Of a stretch of 38,672 bases of DNA, positions 1 through 8,900 are shown one piece after another. The translations under genes were made by a program, and so were the position numbers. Each line of letters begins with the position of its first letter. Position 1 is the first letter of the stretch. This DNA is from Bacteroidales bacterium. GTDB taxonomy: Bacteria > Bacteroidota > Bacteroidia > Bacteroidales > UBA10428. The stretch lies in NCBI GenBank assembly GCA_016935615.1, contig JAFGQO010000163.1:1-38672 (forward strand). Reading direction: 5' to 3'. Below the pieces are notes generated by a model. It did no database searches, was not told where the DNA came from, and saw only the letters and a program-made list of their open reading frames with translations.

Positions 1-2
1 CA

Positions 3-1049
3 GTGACAACCGACAGTTTAAAACTGATAAATAATCTCAGGCTCGGTATTGAAACGCATTATGGATATATTTATCCTCATCACAGTTCTATTGCTTATTC
101 TTTACAATCAAGAATTTCAGGTCTTGAGTTGAATCTGACGACTGACACATACGGACGCGGACAGTGGGATAATTTGTACAGGTATCCCAGAATGGGGGCA
201 GGGTATTTTTATACATCCCTTGGAAACAATGATGTTTTCGGAAAAGCGCATGCGCTGTTTTTGTTTATGGATGTTCCATTTGGATCCGGACGGAGAAAAT
301 TCAGTTCGTGGTATAGAATTGGTTTTGGAGCAGCATATCTGACGAAAAAATTTGATGTGGAGAAGAACCCGACAAACATGGCCATTAGCTCCGGAATGAA
401 TATGTATATCAATTTCAGATATACCGGTCGATTTAGATTCGATAACAGAAATGAAGTTTCAGCAGGATTCGGATTCACTCATTTTTCCAATGGCAAACTT
501 GCTACGCCTAATCTGGGTATAAATTGTGTCACTGTACATGCAGCATATTATTTCAACCTGGTTTCAAACCGATATCAACGTATTACAATAGCAAGAGAAA
601 AAAGACTCGAAAAACACAATATCGAACTTGTCTTATCGGGTGGTTCGAAAACAGATGATCAGATTTCAGGAAATTACTATTTTATTTCCACGCTTGTGAT
701 AGATTACAAATATATACCCTGGATGAAATATTCCTTTGGTACCGGTATCGATTTATTTTATGATCAATCACTCGGGCCTAACAAAGTGGGCGATTTAGGT
801 GGTACATATTCAGAATCAGATCTTTATCAGTTGGGATTTCATGCCGGAGTCTATTCACGGTATTCAAAACTTAACATTTTGATGCAATTGGGAACCTATC
901 TGCATGCAAATTATTATAAGTATACCAGAATTTACTCACGCATAGGAATTCGATATGAAATATACAACAATCTGCTTTTAAATTTTTCTCTCAAGGCACA
1001 TCGCGCCATAGCAGATTACCTGGAATGGGGGATCGGGTATCGGTTTTAA
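3..1049 (+). CDS. PagL-like lipid A deacylase / acyloxyacyl hydrolase, 5'-truncated
   Basis: This is the 3' part of an outer-membrane beta-barrel protein. The window begins inside the gene, so the in-frame GTG at base 3 is probably not the true start and the signal peptide is missing. The key motif is HFSNG, at about residues 160-164 of the visible part, followed by PNLGIN. This matches the PagL family pattern HxSNG...PNxGxN, in which the His and Ser belong to the catalytic site. PagL-type enzymes remove an acyl chain from lipid A in the outer membrane. About 150 residues after the PagL-like core form further alternating aromatic, beta-strand-like segments, and the protein ends in GIGYRF, a typical barrel end with a terminal Phe. 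The stop codon runs directly into a heptamer repeat array. The family call is fairly secure; the substrate is inferred. Confidence 0.7.
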   Translation: MTTDSLKLINNLRLGIETHYGYIYPHHSSIAYSLQSRISGLELNLTTDTYGRGQWDNLYRYPRMGAGYFYTSLGNNDVFGKAHALFLFMDVPFGSGRRKFSSWYRIGFGAAYLTKKFDVEKNPTNMAISSGMNMYINFRYTGRFRFDNRNEVSAGFGFTHFSNGKLATPNLGINCVTVHAAYYFNLVSNRYQRITIAREKRLEKHNIELVLSGGSKTDDQISGNYYFISTLVIDYKYIPWMKYSFGTGIDLFYDQSLGPNKVGDLGGTYSESDLYQLGFHAGVYSRYSKLNILMQLGTYLHANYYKYTRIYSRIGIRYEIYNNLLLNFSLKAHRAIADYLEWGIGYRF

Positions 1050-1145
1050 TTAAGAATGAAAAATTAATAATTAATAATGTTGAGTTTAGAGTACAGAGTT
1101 TGGAGTTGGAGGACTGAAGTCCGAAGACCGAAGTCGGAAGTCAGG
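1048..1145. repeat. Degenerate heptanucleotide tandem array 1 (14 units)
   Basis: Read from base 1048, the sequence splits into fourteen consecutive 7-bp units in one register. The first five are AATTAAG, AATGAAA, AATTAAT, AATTAAT, AATGTTG. They pass into AGTTTAG, AGTACAG, AGTTTGG, AGTTGGA, and then GGACTGA, AGTCCGA, AGACCGA, AGTCGGA, AGTCAGG. The array starts on the second base of the preceding gene's TAA stop codon. It has no ORF and no CRISPR-like spacer structure. It resembles in style the short tandemly repeated heptanucleotides (STRR) known from cyanobacteria. Confidence 0.75.
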
Positions 1146-1357
1146 AAAATAATCGATTACGTCATTGCCAAATGAAATGAAGTGTGGCCTGTCTGCCGAA
1201 CAGGCAGGCAATCCGGCGAATTTAGAAGTTCACCAATGACAAGCCATAAAGATGTTGAAGTCAGTGAGCAGAGATTTATGAGATGGATAGATCGGAAATT
1301 AAAATGTTGAAAAGTTAAGATAATAAGAAGATGGCAATTTATAATGAATAATTAAAA
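1050..1357. other. Gene-free interval with heptamer array and nested hairpin
   Basis: This 308-bp interval has no supportable gene. It holds the heptamer array (to 1145), then a hairpin element around 1160-1215 bounded by GTCATTGC and GCAATCC, then AT-rich sequence that may be a more decayed continuation of the 7-bp pattern. A second clear run of heptamers, AATGAAT, AATTAAA, AATGAAG, AATGCAG, occupies 1343-1370 and contains the start codon of the next gene. No TANNTTTG promoter was found. Confidence 0.6.
1187..1209. repeat. Hairpin GCCTGTCTG-CCGAA-CAGGCAGGC
   Basis: A 9-bp stem with one G:T wobble closes a 5-nt loop (CCGAA). It lies within a wider element that begins GTCATTGC near 1163 and ends GCAATCC near 1207, so the hairpin looks nested inside another repetitive palindrome. 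There is no T-tract after it, so I do not call it a terminator. Confidence 0.55.
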
Positions 1358-2089
1358 ATGAAGAATGCAGTCATACTATTTCTATTGATTTGTTTATCAG
1401 TTTTCCTATGTGATAGTTGTGAGATGGGGAAATGCTGGCACGGTACAGGACAAAATACAACGCAACTCTATGAGACCGGATATTTCAGGGAAGTGAATGT
1501 GCGGGGCATGTTTGAGATTATTCTCATTCAGGATTCAGTATATTATATTACCCTGGAAGGAGGGGATGAAATTCTTGGGTATGCAGCGGTTACGAATACC
1601 GATTCGGTTGTATACCTTGACAATTCAAACGAATGTGCTTTTTTGAGGGATTATGAAAAGATCAAATGTTATTTGCATTTTTCTGATTATTTGAAGTTGA
1701 GTTTATTTGAGACCTGTAAACTGACCAGCCAGAATCCGGTGACTTCCATTCTGACATTGATAGTACCTGCTGAAATGGCTGAGGTAAATATTCAATTGAA
1801 TAATCCGCATTTTCATTTCTACAATCACAGAACTACCGGCGGAACATACACTTTCAGCGGATATTCTGACTGGTGTGTGATTTCAGGATTTTATTCAGCA
1901 AGATTCATTCTTTCCGATTTGGTATCCAGGGAAATGCATATTAAAAATTCATCCATTGGTGACATGCACGTAAATCCAATTGAAAAACTCACGGTAGAGA
2001 TACATAATAAAGGCAATATTTATTATTCCGGATCGCCGGAGATAATTATTGATTCTATATCGGGAAGCGGGAAACTTATTCCTGAGTGA
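1358..2089 (+). CDS. GIN-domain (DUF2807, auto-transporter adhesin head-like) secreted protein
   Basis: This is a 243-residue exported protein with a hydrophobic signal segment at residues 4-18, followed by Cys-rich DSCEMGKC. It could be a lipoprotein, although the lipobox is poor. The body resembles the DUF2807/GIN family: it opens with FREVNVRGMFEIILIQD, close to the family pattern of a beta-strand, then G-x-F-x-I-x-L-x-Q, and ends in DSISGSGKLIPE, matching the family's terminal GSG motif. GIN domains are predicted extracellular beta-helix-like folds of unknown function common in Bacteroidota. The start ATG lies inside a run of heptamer repeats (1343-1370), so the first codons, M-K-N-A, come from repeat sequence. 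The nearest alternative in-frame Met is too far downstream to keep the signal peptide. Confidence 0.65.
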   Translation: MKNAVILFLLICLSVFLCDSCEMGKCWHGTGQNTTQLYETGYFREVNVRGMFEIILIQDSVYYITLEGGDEILGYAAVTNTDSVVYLDNSNECAFLRDYEKIKCYLHFSDYLKLSLFETCKLTSQNPVTSILTLIVPAEMAEVNIQLNNPHFHFYNHRTTGGTYTFSGYSDWCVISGFYSARFILSDLVSREMHIKNSSIGDMHVNPIEKLTVEIHNKGNIYYSGSPEIIIDSISGSGKLIPE

Positions 2090-2116
2090 GAAAAAGAGTG
2101 AAGGCAAGAAAGTGAT

Positions 2117-2214
2117 AATTAAGAATGAAGAATTAAGAATTAATAATGAAAAATGCAAAGCAGAAGTTGATAAGTTAATAAAATGCAGCTTGAGACTTGA
2201 GACTTGAGACTATG
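2117..2214. repeat. Degenerate heptanucleotide tandem array 2
   Basis: A second 7-bp-period tract follows the GIN-domain gene. Its units are AATTAAG, AATGAAG, AATTAAG, AATTAAT, AATGAAA, AATGCAA, then degenerate units, ending with perfect copies of TTGAGAC at 2190-2210 (three tandem copies). The AATTAAG/AATGAAG units are the same as in array 1. The rest of the gap to 2313 has no gene that I can support. Confidence 0.7.
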
Positions 2215-2313
2215 GATAATATCCTTTAGACCGAGACCTACAACTTATCGAAATCCTCAACCGATCACGATGAAAATCGGGAGAGCTTAGCGAAATTAAT
2301 CCGCAATCCACAA

Positions 2314-3471
2314 TCACTCAGGTTGAAATCTGTGCAGCTCAAGATCTTTGTAATCCACAACCTGAACATCCCGGAAATAAAAATGTATTATATCGAGCCA
2401 CGTATATCCGACACGTGCCATTTCCATTGCACCTTGCTGACACATGCCTATTCCGTGTCCGTAACCTTTTCCTGTGATCAGGATCTCCTTTCCTGTATCT
2501 TTTACGGAGAAAAAGGCTGATTTGAGATGAAAATACTCTCGTATGCTACGCATATTTAATTCAATTCCATTGATTATAATGAATTTTGTCCGGTGAGGCA
2601 TCTGAAATGTGAAGTTGTAATTTTGGTAGTTCACATTGTTTGATACAGAATTATTTATGTAGTTGATCCATGTTTTACGTTCTATAGTTGTTGTCCATAC
2701 AGCATAGGATGATTTCAGACAGAAAGGATCTTTAACTGATTGCAGATAAGGCAAGTCTTTCTGCCAGTATTGTCCGGCCGTGCATGTTTCTCCTCCGCAA
2801 TTGCTGTGAAAAGGAGACATAATAATTACCGATTCATTGTCTGTAATTACCTTTCCTGCTGTGGATCTCGCTGCTGTTAATATGGAATTGTGTTGTGTTA
2901 GTCTGCCTTTGTAAGCCTGGCAATGAACTCCATCGCACAGATTAAAACCCTCTTCAGCATGTTTGTACATGTTTTTTATTGTGAATGTACGGATCAGAAT
3001 AGCCTGAGCTTTATAATATTCATCGGGAGCACTGTTTCCTCCTTCAGCTTCAATTACTGAGGCGATGTATTTCTCCATGTCAATTTTATTGATAATTTGT
3101 AATTCTTTTTCAGCACAGGAAAGGATCAGATTATCATCATATTCTCTGGCTTCGGAGATTGGATTTATTGGCTTGGCATTCAGAACACCCTCATCTGAAA
3201 CACTTACAAATTCAATTTTTTTAAAATTTCCGATAAAATTTCGTTTATCACGTATCTCAAGTTCAGTACCAAACCTGCTAATATGAAAAATACTTCCTTT
3301 TTTATATTCTCCAAGTGTTTCATTGCCGCTCTTTATCCTATATCTTCCTTGTTTTATGTTCACTGCAATTGAATTGATTTTTTTATCATTGAAAATGGCA
3401 ATATTTATGCTTTGAGCCATGCAAATATTTGCTGCAAACAAGATTGATACTATTAGTAAATGGAATCTCAT
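2314..3471 (-). CDS. SpoIID/LytB-domain exported protein
   Basis: This is a 385-residue protein with a signal peptide (residues 1-19, ending CMAQ). The SpoIID domain runs from about residue 125 to 375. It contains IEAEGGNSAPDEYYKAQAIL, corresponding to the family's E-x-x-x-x-W-x-x-E-A-L-K-A-Q-A region with the catalytic-type Glu, then SNCGGETC, and finally GYGHGIGMCQQGAMEMA, the most diagnostic motif. SpoIID proteins cleave peptidoglycan glycan strands as lytic transglycosylases in sporulating Firmicutes. In Bacteroidota the homologues are taken to act on, or bind, cell wall glycans in the periplasm. The gene starts 2 bp after the lpxB stop, so it is translationally close and almost certainly in the surE-lpxB operon. 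It has no link to sporulation here. Confidence 0.85.
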   Translation of the reverse strand: MRFHLLIVSILFAANICMAQSINIAIFNDKKINSIAVNIKQGRYRIKSGNETLGEYKKGSIFHISRFGTELEIRDKRNFIGNFKKIEFVSVSDEGVLNAKPINPISEAREYDDNLILSCAEKELQIINKIDMEKYIASVIEAEGGNSAPDEYYKAQAILIRTFTIKNMYKHAEEGFNLCDGVHCQAYKGRLTQHNSILTAARSTAGKVITDNESVIIMSPFHSNCGGETCTAGQYWQKDLPYLQSVKDPFCLKSSYAVWTTTIERKTWINYINNSVSNNVNYQNYNFTFQMPHRTKFIIINGIELNMRSIREYFHLKSAFFSVKDTGKEILITGKGYGHGIGMCQQGAMEMARVGYTWLDIIHFYFRDVQVVDYKDLELHRFQPE

Positions 3472-3473
3472 AA

Positions 3474-4586
3474 TTACTGAGTTAAATACATGTACATTCT
3501 TTTGGCAAATCTTTCCGAGGCACCTGACTTCCCTACCAATATTTTTAAAGATCTGAAATCTTTTATCATCCTGTTCCTGTATTTTTCGTCGATGAGAATT
3601 CGTTTTATCTCAGTTTCTATATCACGGGCCAAATGAAATTGCAGCAACTCTTTGACTACTTCTCTGTTCATGATGATATTTACCAGTGAAAAGAACCTGA
3701 TTCTAAAAAATGGTTTTCCAATAAAATAAGTAGGTGCACTTAGCTTATATATTACTACTTCAGGTACTTCAAAAAGTGCTGTCTCAAGGGTTGCTGTTCC
3801 TGATGTTACAATAGCGGCAGTTGCCCTGTATAAAAGATCGTATGTCTGATCAAAAATAACTTTAATCGATGTATTTTCAAGGAATTGCTGATAGTATTCG
3901 GTTGGTATTGAAGGTGCTCCGGCAAGCACCAGCTGATAGCCTGATATACTTTTACAGGCCTCAACCATTTCAGGCAGGCAATGGTAGATTTCTGTCTTTC
4001 GGCTACCTGCAAGAAGGGCAATGATAGGTTTGTCTGATAATTGGTTTCTTGAAAAAAAATCTTCATCTGAGAGGGGTGCAAAAGATTCAATGGCATCGGT
4101 CAATGGATTGCCCGTATATTCAGAAGGAATATTCAGATCATTGAAATATTTTTCCTCAAAAGGAAGGATTACAAATAGTTTATCCACATATCTTCTGATT
4201 CGCCTGATCCTTGATTTTCTTGAAGCCCATACTTTCGGAGCAATGTAATACAATATTTTATAGCCTTGTTTTTTCCCGTACTCAGCAATTTTTAAATTGA
4301 ATCCCGGATAATCAATAAGGATGATTGCATCAGGTGTGTAATTTGCAATATCATTTTTGCAATATTCAAGGGTCTTGTTTATCGTTTTGATATTTCTTAC
4401 GATTTCCCAGATGCCGATAAAAGACATCTTCTTATAATGCAAGGCAATGCTGGCCCCGGACTCCCGCATCAGATCGCCTCCAAAACCCCTGAAAGAAGCC
4501 CGGGAGTCAATTTTTTTTAAGTGTTTGATCAGATTGCTTCCGTGTAGATCGCCTGAAGGTTCGCCTGCTACAATATAGTATTTCAT
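3474..4586 (-). CDS. lpxB: Lipid-A-disaccharide synthase LpxB
   Basis: This is a 370-residue GT19-family glycosyltransferase, which joins UDP-2,3-diacylglucosamine and 2,3-diacylglucosamine-1-phosphate to make the lipid A disaccharide at the inner face of the inner membrane. The N-terminal motif YIVAGEPSGDLHGSNLIKHL is diagnostic. Further family signatures are GIWEIV, LIDYPGFNLK, YYIAPKVWASRKSR, LLAGSRKTEI, and the C-terminal nucleotide-sugar-binding stretch around TSGTATLETALFEVPEVVIY. The length fits the family. The gene lies 46 bp after the small membrane-protein gene and 2 bp before the SpoIID gene. Together with the PagL-like gene at the window start, this gives two lipid A enzymes within 5 kb. 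Confidence 0.95.
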   Translation of the reverse strand: MKYYIVAGEPSGDLHGSNLIKHLKKIDSRASFRGFGGDLMRESGASIALHYKKMSFIGIWEIVRNIKTINKTLEYCKNDIANYTPDAIILIDYPGFNLKIAEYGKKQGYKILYYIAPKVWASRKSRIRRIRRYVDKLFVILPFEEKYFNDLNIPSEYTGNPLTDAIESFAPLSDEDFFSRNQLSDKPIIALLAGSRKTEIYHCLPEMVEACKSISGYQLVLAGAPSIPTEYYQQFLENTSIKVIFDQTYDLLYRATAAIVTSGTATLETALFEVPEVVIYKLSAPTYFIGKPFFRIRFFSLVNIIMNREVVKELLQFHLARDIETEIKRILIDEKYRNRMIKDFRSLKILVGKSGASERFAKRMYMYLTQ

Positions 4587-4632
4587 TTGAATGGTTAGTT
4601 AGCTGTAAAGGTTTATTGCATTATACTGAAAG

Positions 4633-4938
4633 TTAAAGAATAAAACTTATAAATAATAATACGGAGGTAAGCACAGCTGTACTGATTAATACACCTTTGG
4701 CAATGTTCATCTGGTTTTTCCAGATCAACAGAAAGAATAACAGTGCATTGGGGAAAATGCAACGACTGAGAAACAAAGGCAGGAATTTTATGATGATCAT
4801 GCTGTATTGCTTTCCTATTATTGAGAGAGGAGCCATTTTTGGCATAATAAAAATAAAATAAAGTGCAGCAGGTAATAGAACTCCAATGAGTATACCTGCT
4901 AACAATGTATTCAGCTTTTTAAAATTTATAAATCCCAT
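4633..4938 (-). CDS. Small hydrophobic membrane protein between surE and lpxB
   Basis: This is a 101-residue protein with three predicted membrane segments, at about residues 10-31, 46-70 and 80-101. It has no recognisable catalytic motif. Its first codons overlap the last 13 bp of surE, and lpxB follows 46 bp later, which supports real, coupled translation. I do not recognise a named family. Small membrane proteins at this position between surE and lpxB would fit a role near the lipid A pathway or envelope, but that is only guilt by association. Confidence 0.6.
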   Translation of the reverse strand: MGFINFKKLNTLLAGILIGVLLPAALYFIFIMPKMAPLSIIGKQYSMIIIKFLPLFLSRCIFPNALLFFLLIWKNQMNIAKGVLISTAVLTSVLLFISFIL

Positions 4939-5693
4939 TTTTTTATAAGGTCAATTGTTGGATATGAAGTAAGATCTGTTCTTAAAGGAACTATGGCAAT
5001 ATAGTTATTCTCTAATGCCCATTCATCTGTGTCAGTAGCTTCCGGCTCGCTGTTGAAATATTCGCCGGTAAGCCAGTAATAGTTATTTCCTGAAGGATCG
5101 GTTCTTTTATCAAATTCTTCCTGCCAGAATCCCATCGTTTGCCGGCAAATATGAATTCCTTTGATTTCCTCTTCGGGAAGTGCAGGAATGTTGACATTCA
5201 AACAGGTGTGTAGAGGCAGACCCTGCTTAAGAACCTGTGCAGCTATTTTGGCAGCATATTTTTTTGCCGTACTCAGATTTGTTTTATGGTCATAACTGAT
5301 TATAGAAAAGCCTATCGAAGGTATTCCATTGACACAACCTTCCAGAGCAGCGCCCATCGTTCCCGAATACAGAACACTTGTGGAACTGTTGGAGCCATGA
5401 TTGATGCCGGAAACCAGCAAATCGGGTTTGCGTGGGAGTAACTGATTGAGTGCCAGTTTTACGCAATCTGTGGGAGTGCCGTTCACAGAATAACTTGGGC
5501 AACCATTCAATTGCGATTTAATAACCCGTAAAGGGTGTTTCACTGTTATTGCCTGCGACATTCCTGACTGTGGTTCTATAGGGGCAACAACAATTACTTC
5601 TCCTAATGTTTCCATTGCTTCTACCAATGATGCTATCCCCGATGAGCCTAAACCATCATCATTTGTAACCAGTATCAGATCGCTCTTGGCCAT
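4926..5693 (-). CDS. surE: 5'/3'-nucleotidase SurE
   Basis: SurE is a metal-dependent phosphatase that removes phosphate from nucleoside 5'- and 3'-monophosphates, and from short polyphosphate in some species. The N-terminal motif ILVTNDDGLGSSGI carries the paired Asp metal ligands. PQSGMSQAITV, YSVNGTPTDCV and DLLVSGINHGSN are the other conserved blocks. I chose the ATG at 5693 (MAKSDLILV) because family members begin just before the NDDG block and an AAGAAAAGAGA stretch precedes it. An in-frame ATG at 5738 would add 15 unconserved residues. The last codons overlap the next gene by 13 bp, which makes this the likely first gene of an operon with lpxB and the SpoIID gene. I found no clear TANNTTTG promoter in the 210 bp upstream. 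Confidence 0.93.
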   Translation of the reverse strand: MAKSDLILVTNDDGLGSSGIASLVEAMETLGEVIVVAPIEPQSGMSQAITVKHPLRVIKSQLNGCPSYSVNGTPTDCVKLALNQLLPRKPDLLVSGINHGSNSSTSVLYSGTMGAALEGCVNGIPSIGFSIISYDHKTNLSTAKKYAAKIAAQVLKQGLPLHTCLNVNIPALPEEEIKGIHICRQTMGFWQEEFDKRTDPSGNNYYWLTGEYFNSEPEATDTDEWALENNYIAIVPLRTDLTSYPTIDLIKKWDL

Positions 5694-5903
5694 TTCTCTT
5701 TTCTTGTTTTGATTAGTAAAGATAGGATATTCACGCATAGACGGGAAAAGATAATCATCGAAAAAACAATAATCCGGAAAATATTGTTATGGAATTATCA
5801 GTAAGTTATGGATAATCCGAACACAGGCATTTTATATAATGCATGTAAAGCATATTTTTATCAAGGTCGTTGAATTATTCTGTTTTAAAGAAAAAAAGTA
5901 CAA

Positions 5904-8900
5904 TTAATAGACTACAATTTGAACGATTTCCCCGTATTCCGTTTTCAAAATATAAATTCCTTTTGGGATCGATCCCAGGTTTAAATTCTGTACATCGTTC
6001 TTTGAATGAACAAGGAAGCCAATATTATTGTATAATCTTATGTTTCTTTTCTGGCTTAAATAAATAACTCCATCAGTTACGGGGTTAGGGTATATTATCA
6101 GACCATTCTCATCCTTCTGCTGAGTAATGGTATGATCTATAGTATTATTAGTTGTTCCTGGTGTAGGCATAATAAATTCAGTCCAGACATCAGCTCCATC
6201 ACTCACACGACCTGAAGAGAGATTTGAATTCTGGTTATTAAAAGTAATAGAGTCAATGTATTTGTATTTGATTCCATTATAGTGAGATAATCCAATTTGT
6301 TCTCCTTCACTGCTCAATTTGAAATTCAGATGAAGAATGCCTTGATCTTTTTGATTGTCTGCCCACAACAACAAAAATCCTTTAGGAGGTATGGTTGTCG
6401 AATCGGAACATCTTGTAGGGATCCTTTGTTTATCAGGATTTGGGAGACTGTCGGTAAGATATAGTCCTCCAATATCAACAGAATAATCATTGCTGTTAAA
6501 GATTTCTATCCAGTCATCATATTCATTGAACTCATCACAAATCAAGGATGAGTTACTAGCCATAAATTCATTTATAAACAGTCCTGAATAATCAAATAGG
6601 ACATTGTTATTGCGAGGAGTAGCATTCATGTAACTCCATACATTTTTCCCATCAGGAAATCTGCCGAATGTTATATCGGTATATTGCGTTTCAAATGCTT
6701 TTGTATCGATATATATACCATCCTGTTTTGCAAGTCCGATTTGTTCTCCTTCACTACTCAATTTGAAGCTCAGATGAAGAATGCCTTGATCTTTTTGACT
6801 ATCTGCCCACAATAATAAAAATCCTTGGGGAGGTATGGTTGTGATGTCGGGATGGGTTGTTGGTATTCTGTGTTTACTGAAAGTTGGCAGACTATCCGTT
6901 ATAAAGAGTCCGCCAATATTCACCGGATAATTATTACTGTTAAAGATTTCTATCCAGTCATCATATTCGTTGAACTCATCATCAATTATAGATGAATTAC
7001 TTGCCATTAATTCATTAATATAAAGTCCTGAGTAATTGTTTACTATATTACTATGCCTAGGAGTAGCATTCATATAACTCCATTTGGTTTCCCCGTCCGG
7101 ATATCTGCCAATTGTGATGTCTTTATACAGTTTTAAGAATGTAAATGTATCCAATGGATGTTTCCCATCCGGTTGTATTAGTCCGATTTGTTCTCCCTCA
7201 CTGCTCAGTTTAAAGTTTAAGTGTAATATACCCTGGTTCTTTTGATCGTCGGCCCATAACAAAATATAACTTTTTGCAGGTATCGTAGTCGAATCCGGAT
7301 ATGTTTCAGGAATTCTGTATTTTGTAAGATTATTGAGATTATCTGTGAGAAACAGTCCTCCAATGTTGACTGATGTATCATTATTATTATAGATTTCAAT
7401 CCAGTCGTCGTATCCTCCATAATTATCAGCAATTATGGTTGAATTATTGGAACAGATTTCATTAATATAAAGGTTTGTTATTGATTCGATATGTAAATTA
7501 TGTTTGCCCGGAGTTGGTATGACAAATTGCCAATCTCCAAAACCGTCCGGCAAACGGCCCATGGTTATACCAGTGTATTGTTTCTGATAACTTAAAGAAT
7601 CTATAATGATCAATTCCTCCCCGATTTTTTGTGTTAAGCCGATTTTTCCTCCATCATTACTTAGTTTGAAATTTAAATGAAGAGGCCCCTGCTTTGGATC
7701 ATTATCGGCATAAAGTATAATTGTACTATCAGGGAACAAAACTGTAAGTTCCGGACGGTCATCCGGTACAATACACATGTTAAGATAGGGAATACTATCG
7801 GTTAAATACAGACCTGCCAGATCAACAGCCTCGGTTCCTGAGTTATAGAGTTCAATCCAATCCTCATATTCGCCAAAATCATCACGAATTGCATTATCAT
7901 TTTTCGAAGAAAATTCATTAATATGAATATTGTTTAGTGTATCAGCAATATTAAAATTTGCTTTGATATAGGAATCTGATTCCAGGCTTAATCTGATTTC
8001 ACTTTGAGAAGAAGTTGAGATTCCTTCCCATCCTGAAAATTTATATCCATCTTTGGGAATTGCTTCTAATCTGACCGATATATTTTTAAAATATAAGCCA
8101 CTGAAATTATTAGGGATTTGAACTCCGGCGATTTGAATTCTTCCCATATCAGGATTTGAAACTTCAGTATTCAATGTGTATTGACCTTCAAGCTCAAATT
8201 CATTTATGAGGTTTTGTGTAAGAACAGGTAATCGATTTGCTGCAAAATCTTTAAGCTTCTGGATCTCATTATACCAATTGTTCATTGAACCGGGAAAATA
8301 CCACTTGTCAATATGACCAGGCATTTCTGTTTCTATATTGTTTTTCAGTGAATCAATAATAGGTATAACTCTTTCCGATAGAAATGAGGTATTCATATGA
8401 CTGGAAAATCTTTGAAGAAACTCACCATAGAATTCATTATTTTTCATTAGATTGAGGAATAGCTCTGTCGACACATCCGTTCTGGTTGCCCATTGAACCA
8501 TATTATCATGGTATTTATACAATCCAAATCCAAAATCTGTATCGTATAAAAGCCATCGCCACTTTCCATTGTTTTTTTGTGGTCGCCAATATTTATTATT
8601 ACCCTGAGGCCAGTCCTGATTAAAAAAATAGATTTCTGCTATTTGATAATTCATAAATTGACTGATGTCCATTTGTGTAGTTACATACTGATAATTTTCT
8701 GAAACGGACAGATCATTTGATCTTATGAAATTCATCATATTCTGATAATGAGAATCATCTCCTTCAATAATATACACATGCTTATATAATATATCCACAC
8801 TGTCAGCATCAATTCCGTGATTGGATTCAAGATAATCTTCATTGAGTTTTTCACGAATATTCAGAATCCCCCAATAATTACCATTTAAAAAAATAATAGC

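Noticed and set aside
2190..2210. TTGAGAC x3 as a CRISPR or iteron array
   Set aside because: Units are 7 bp, contiguous and without spacers; no cas or rep gene is nearby. Better described as part of a heptamer array.
5694..5738. Upstream ATG of surE adding 15 residues
   Set aside because: The extra residues (MREYPIFTNQNKKRE) are not typical of SurE, which begins just before the NDDG block; the ATG at 5693 fits better.
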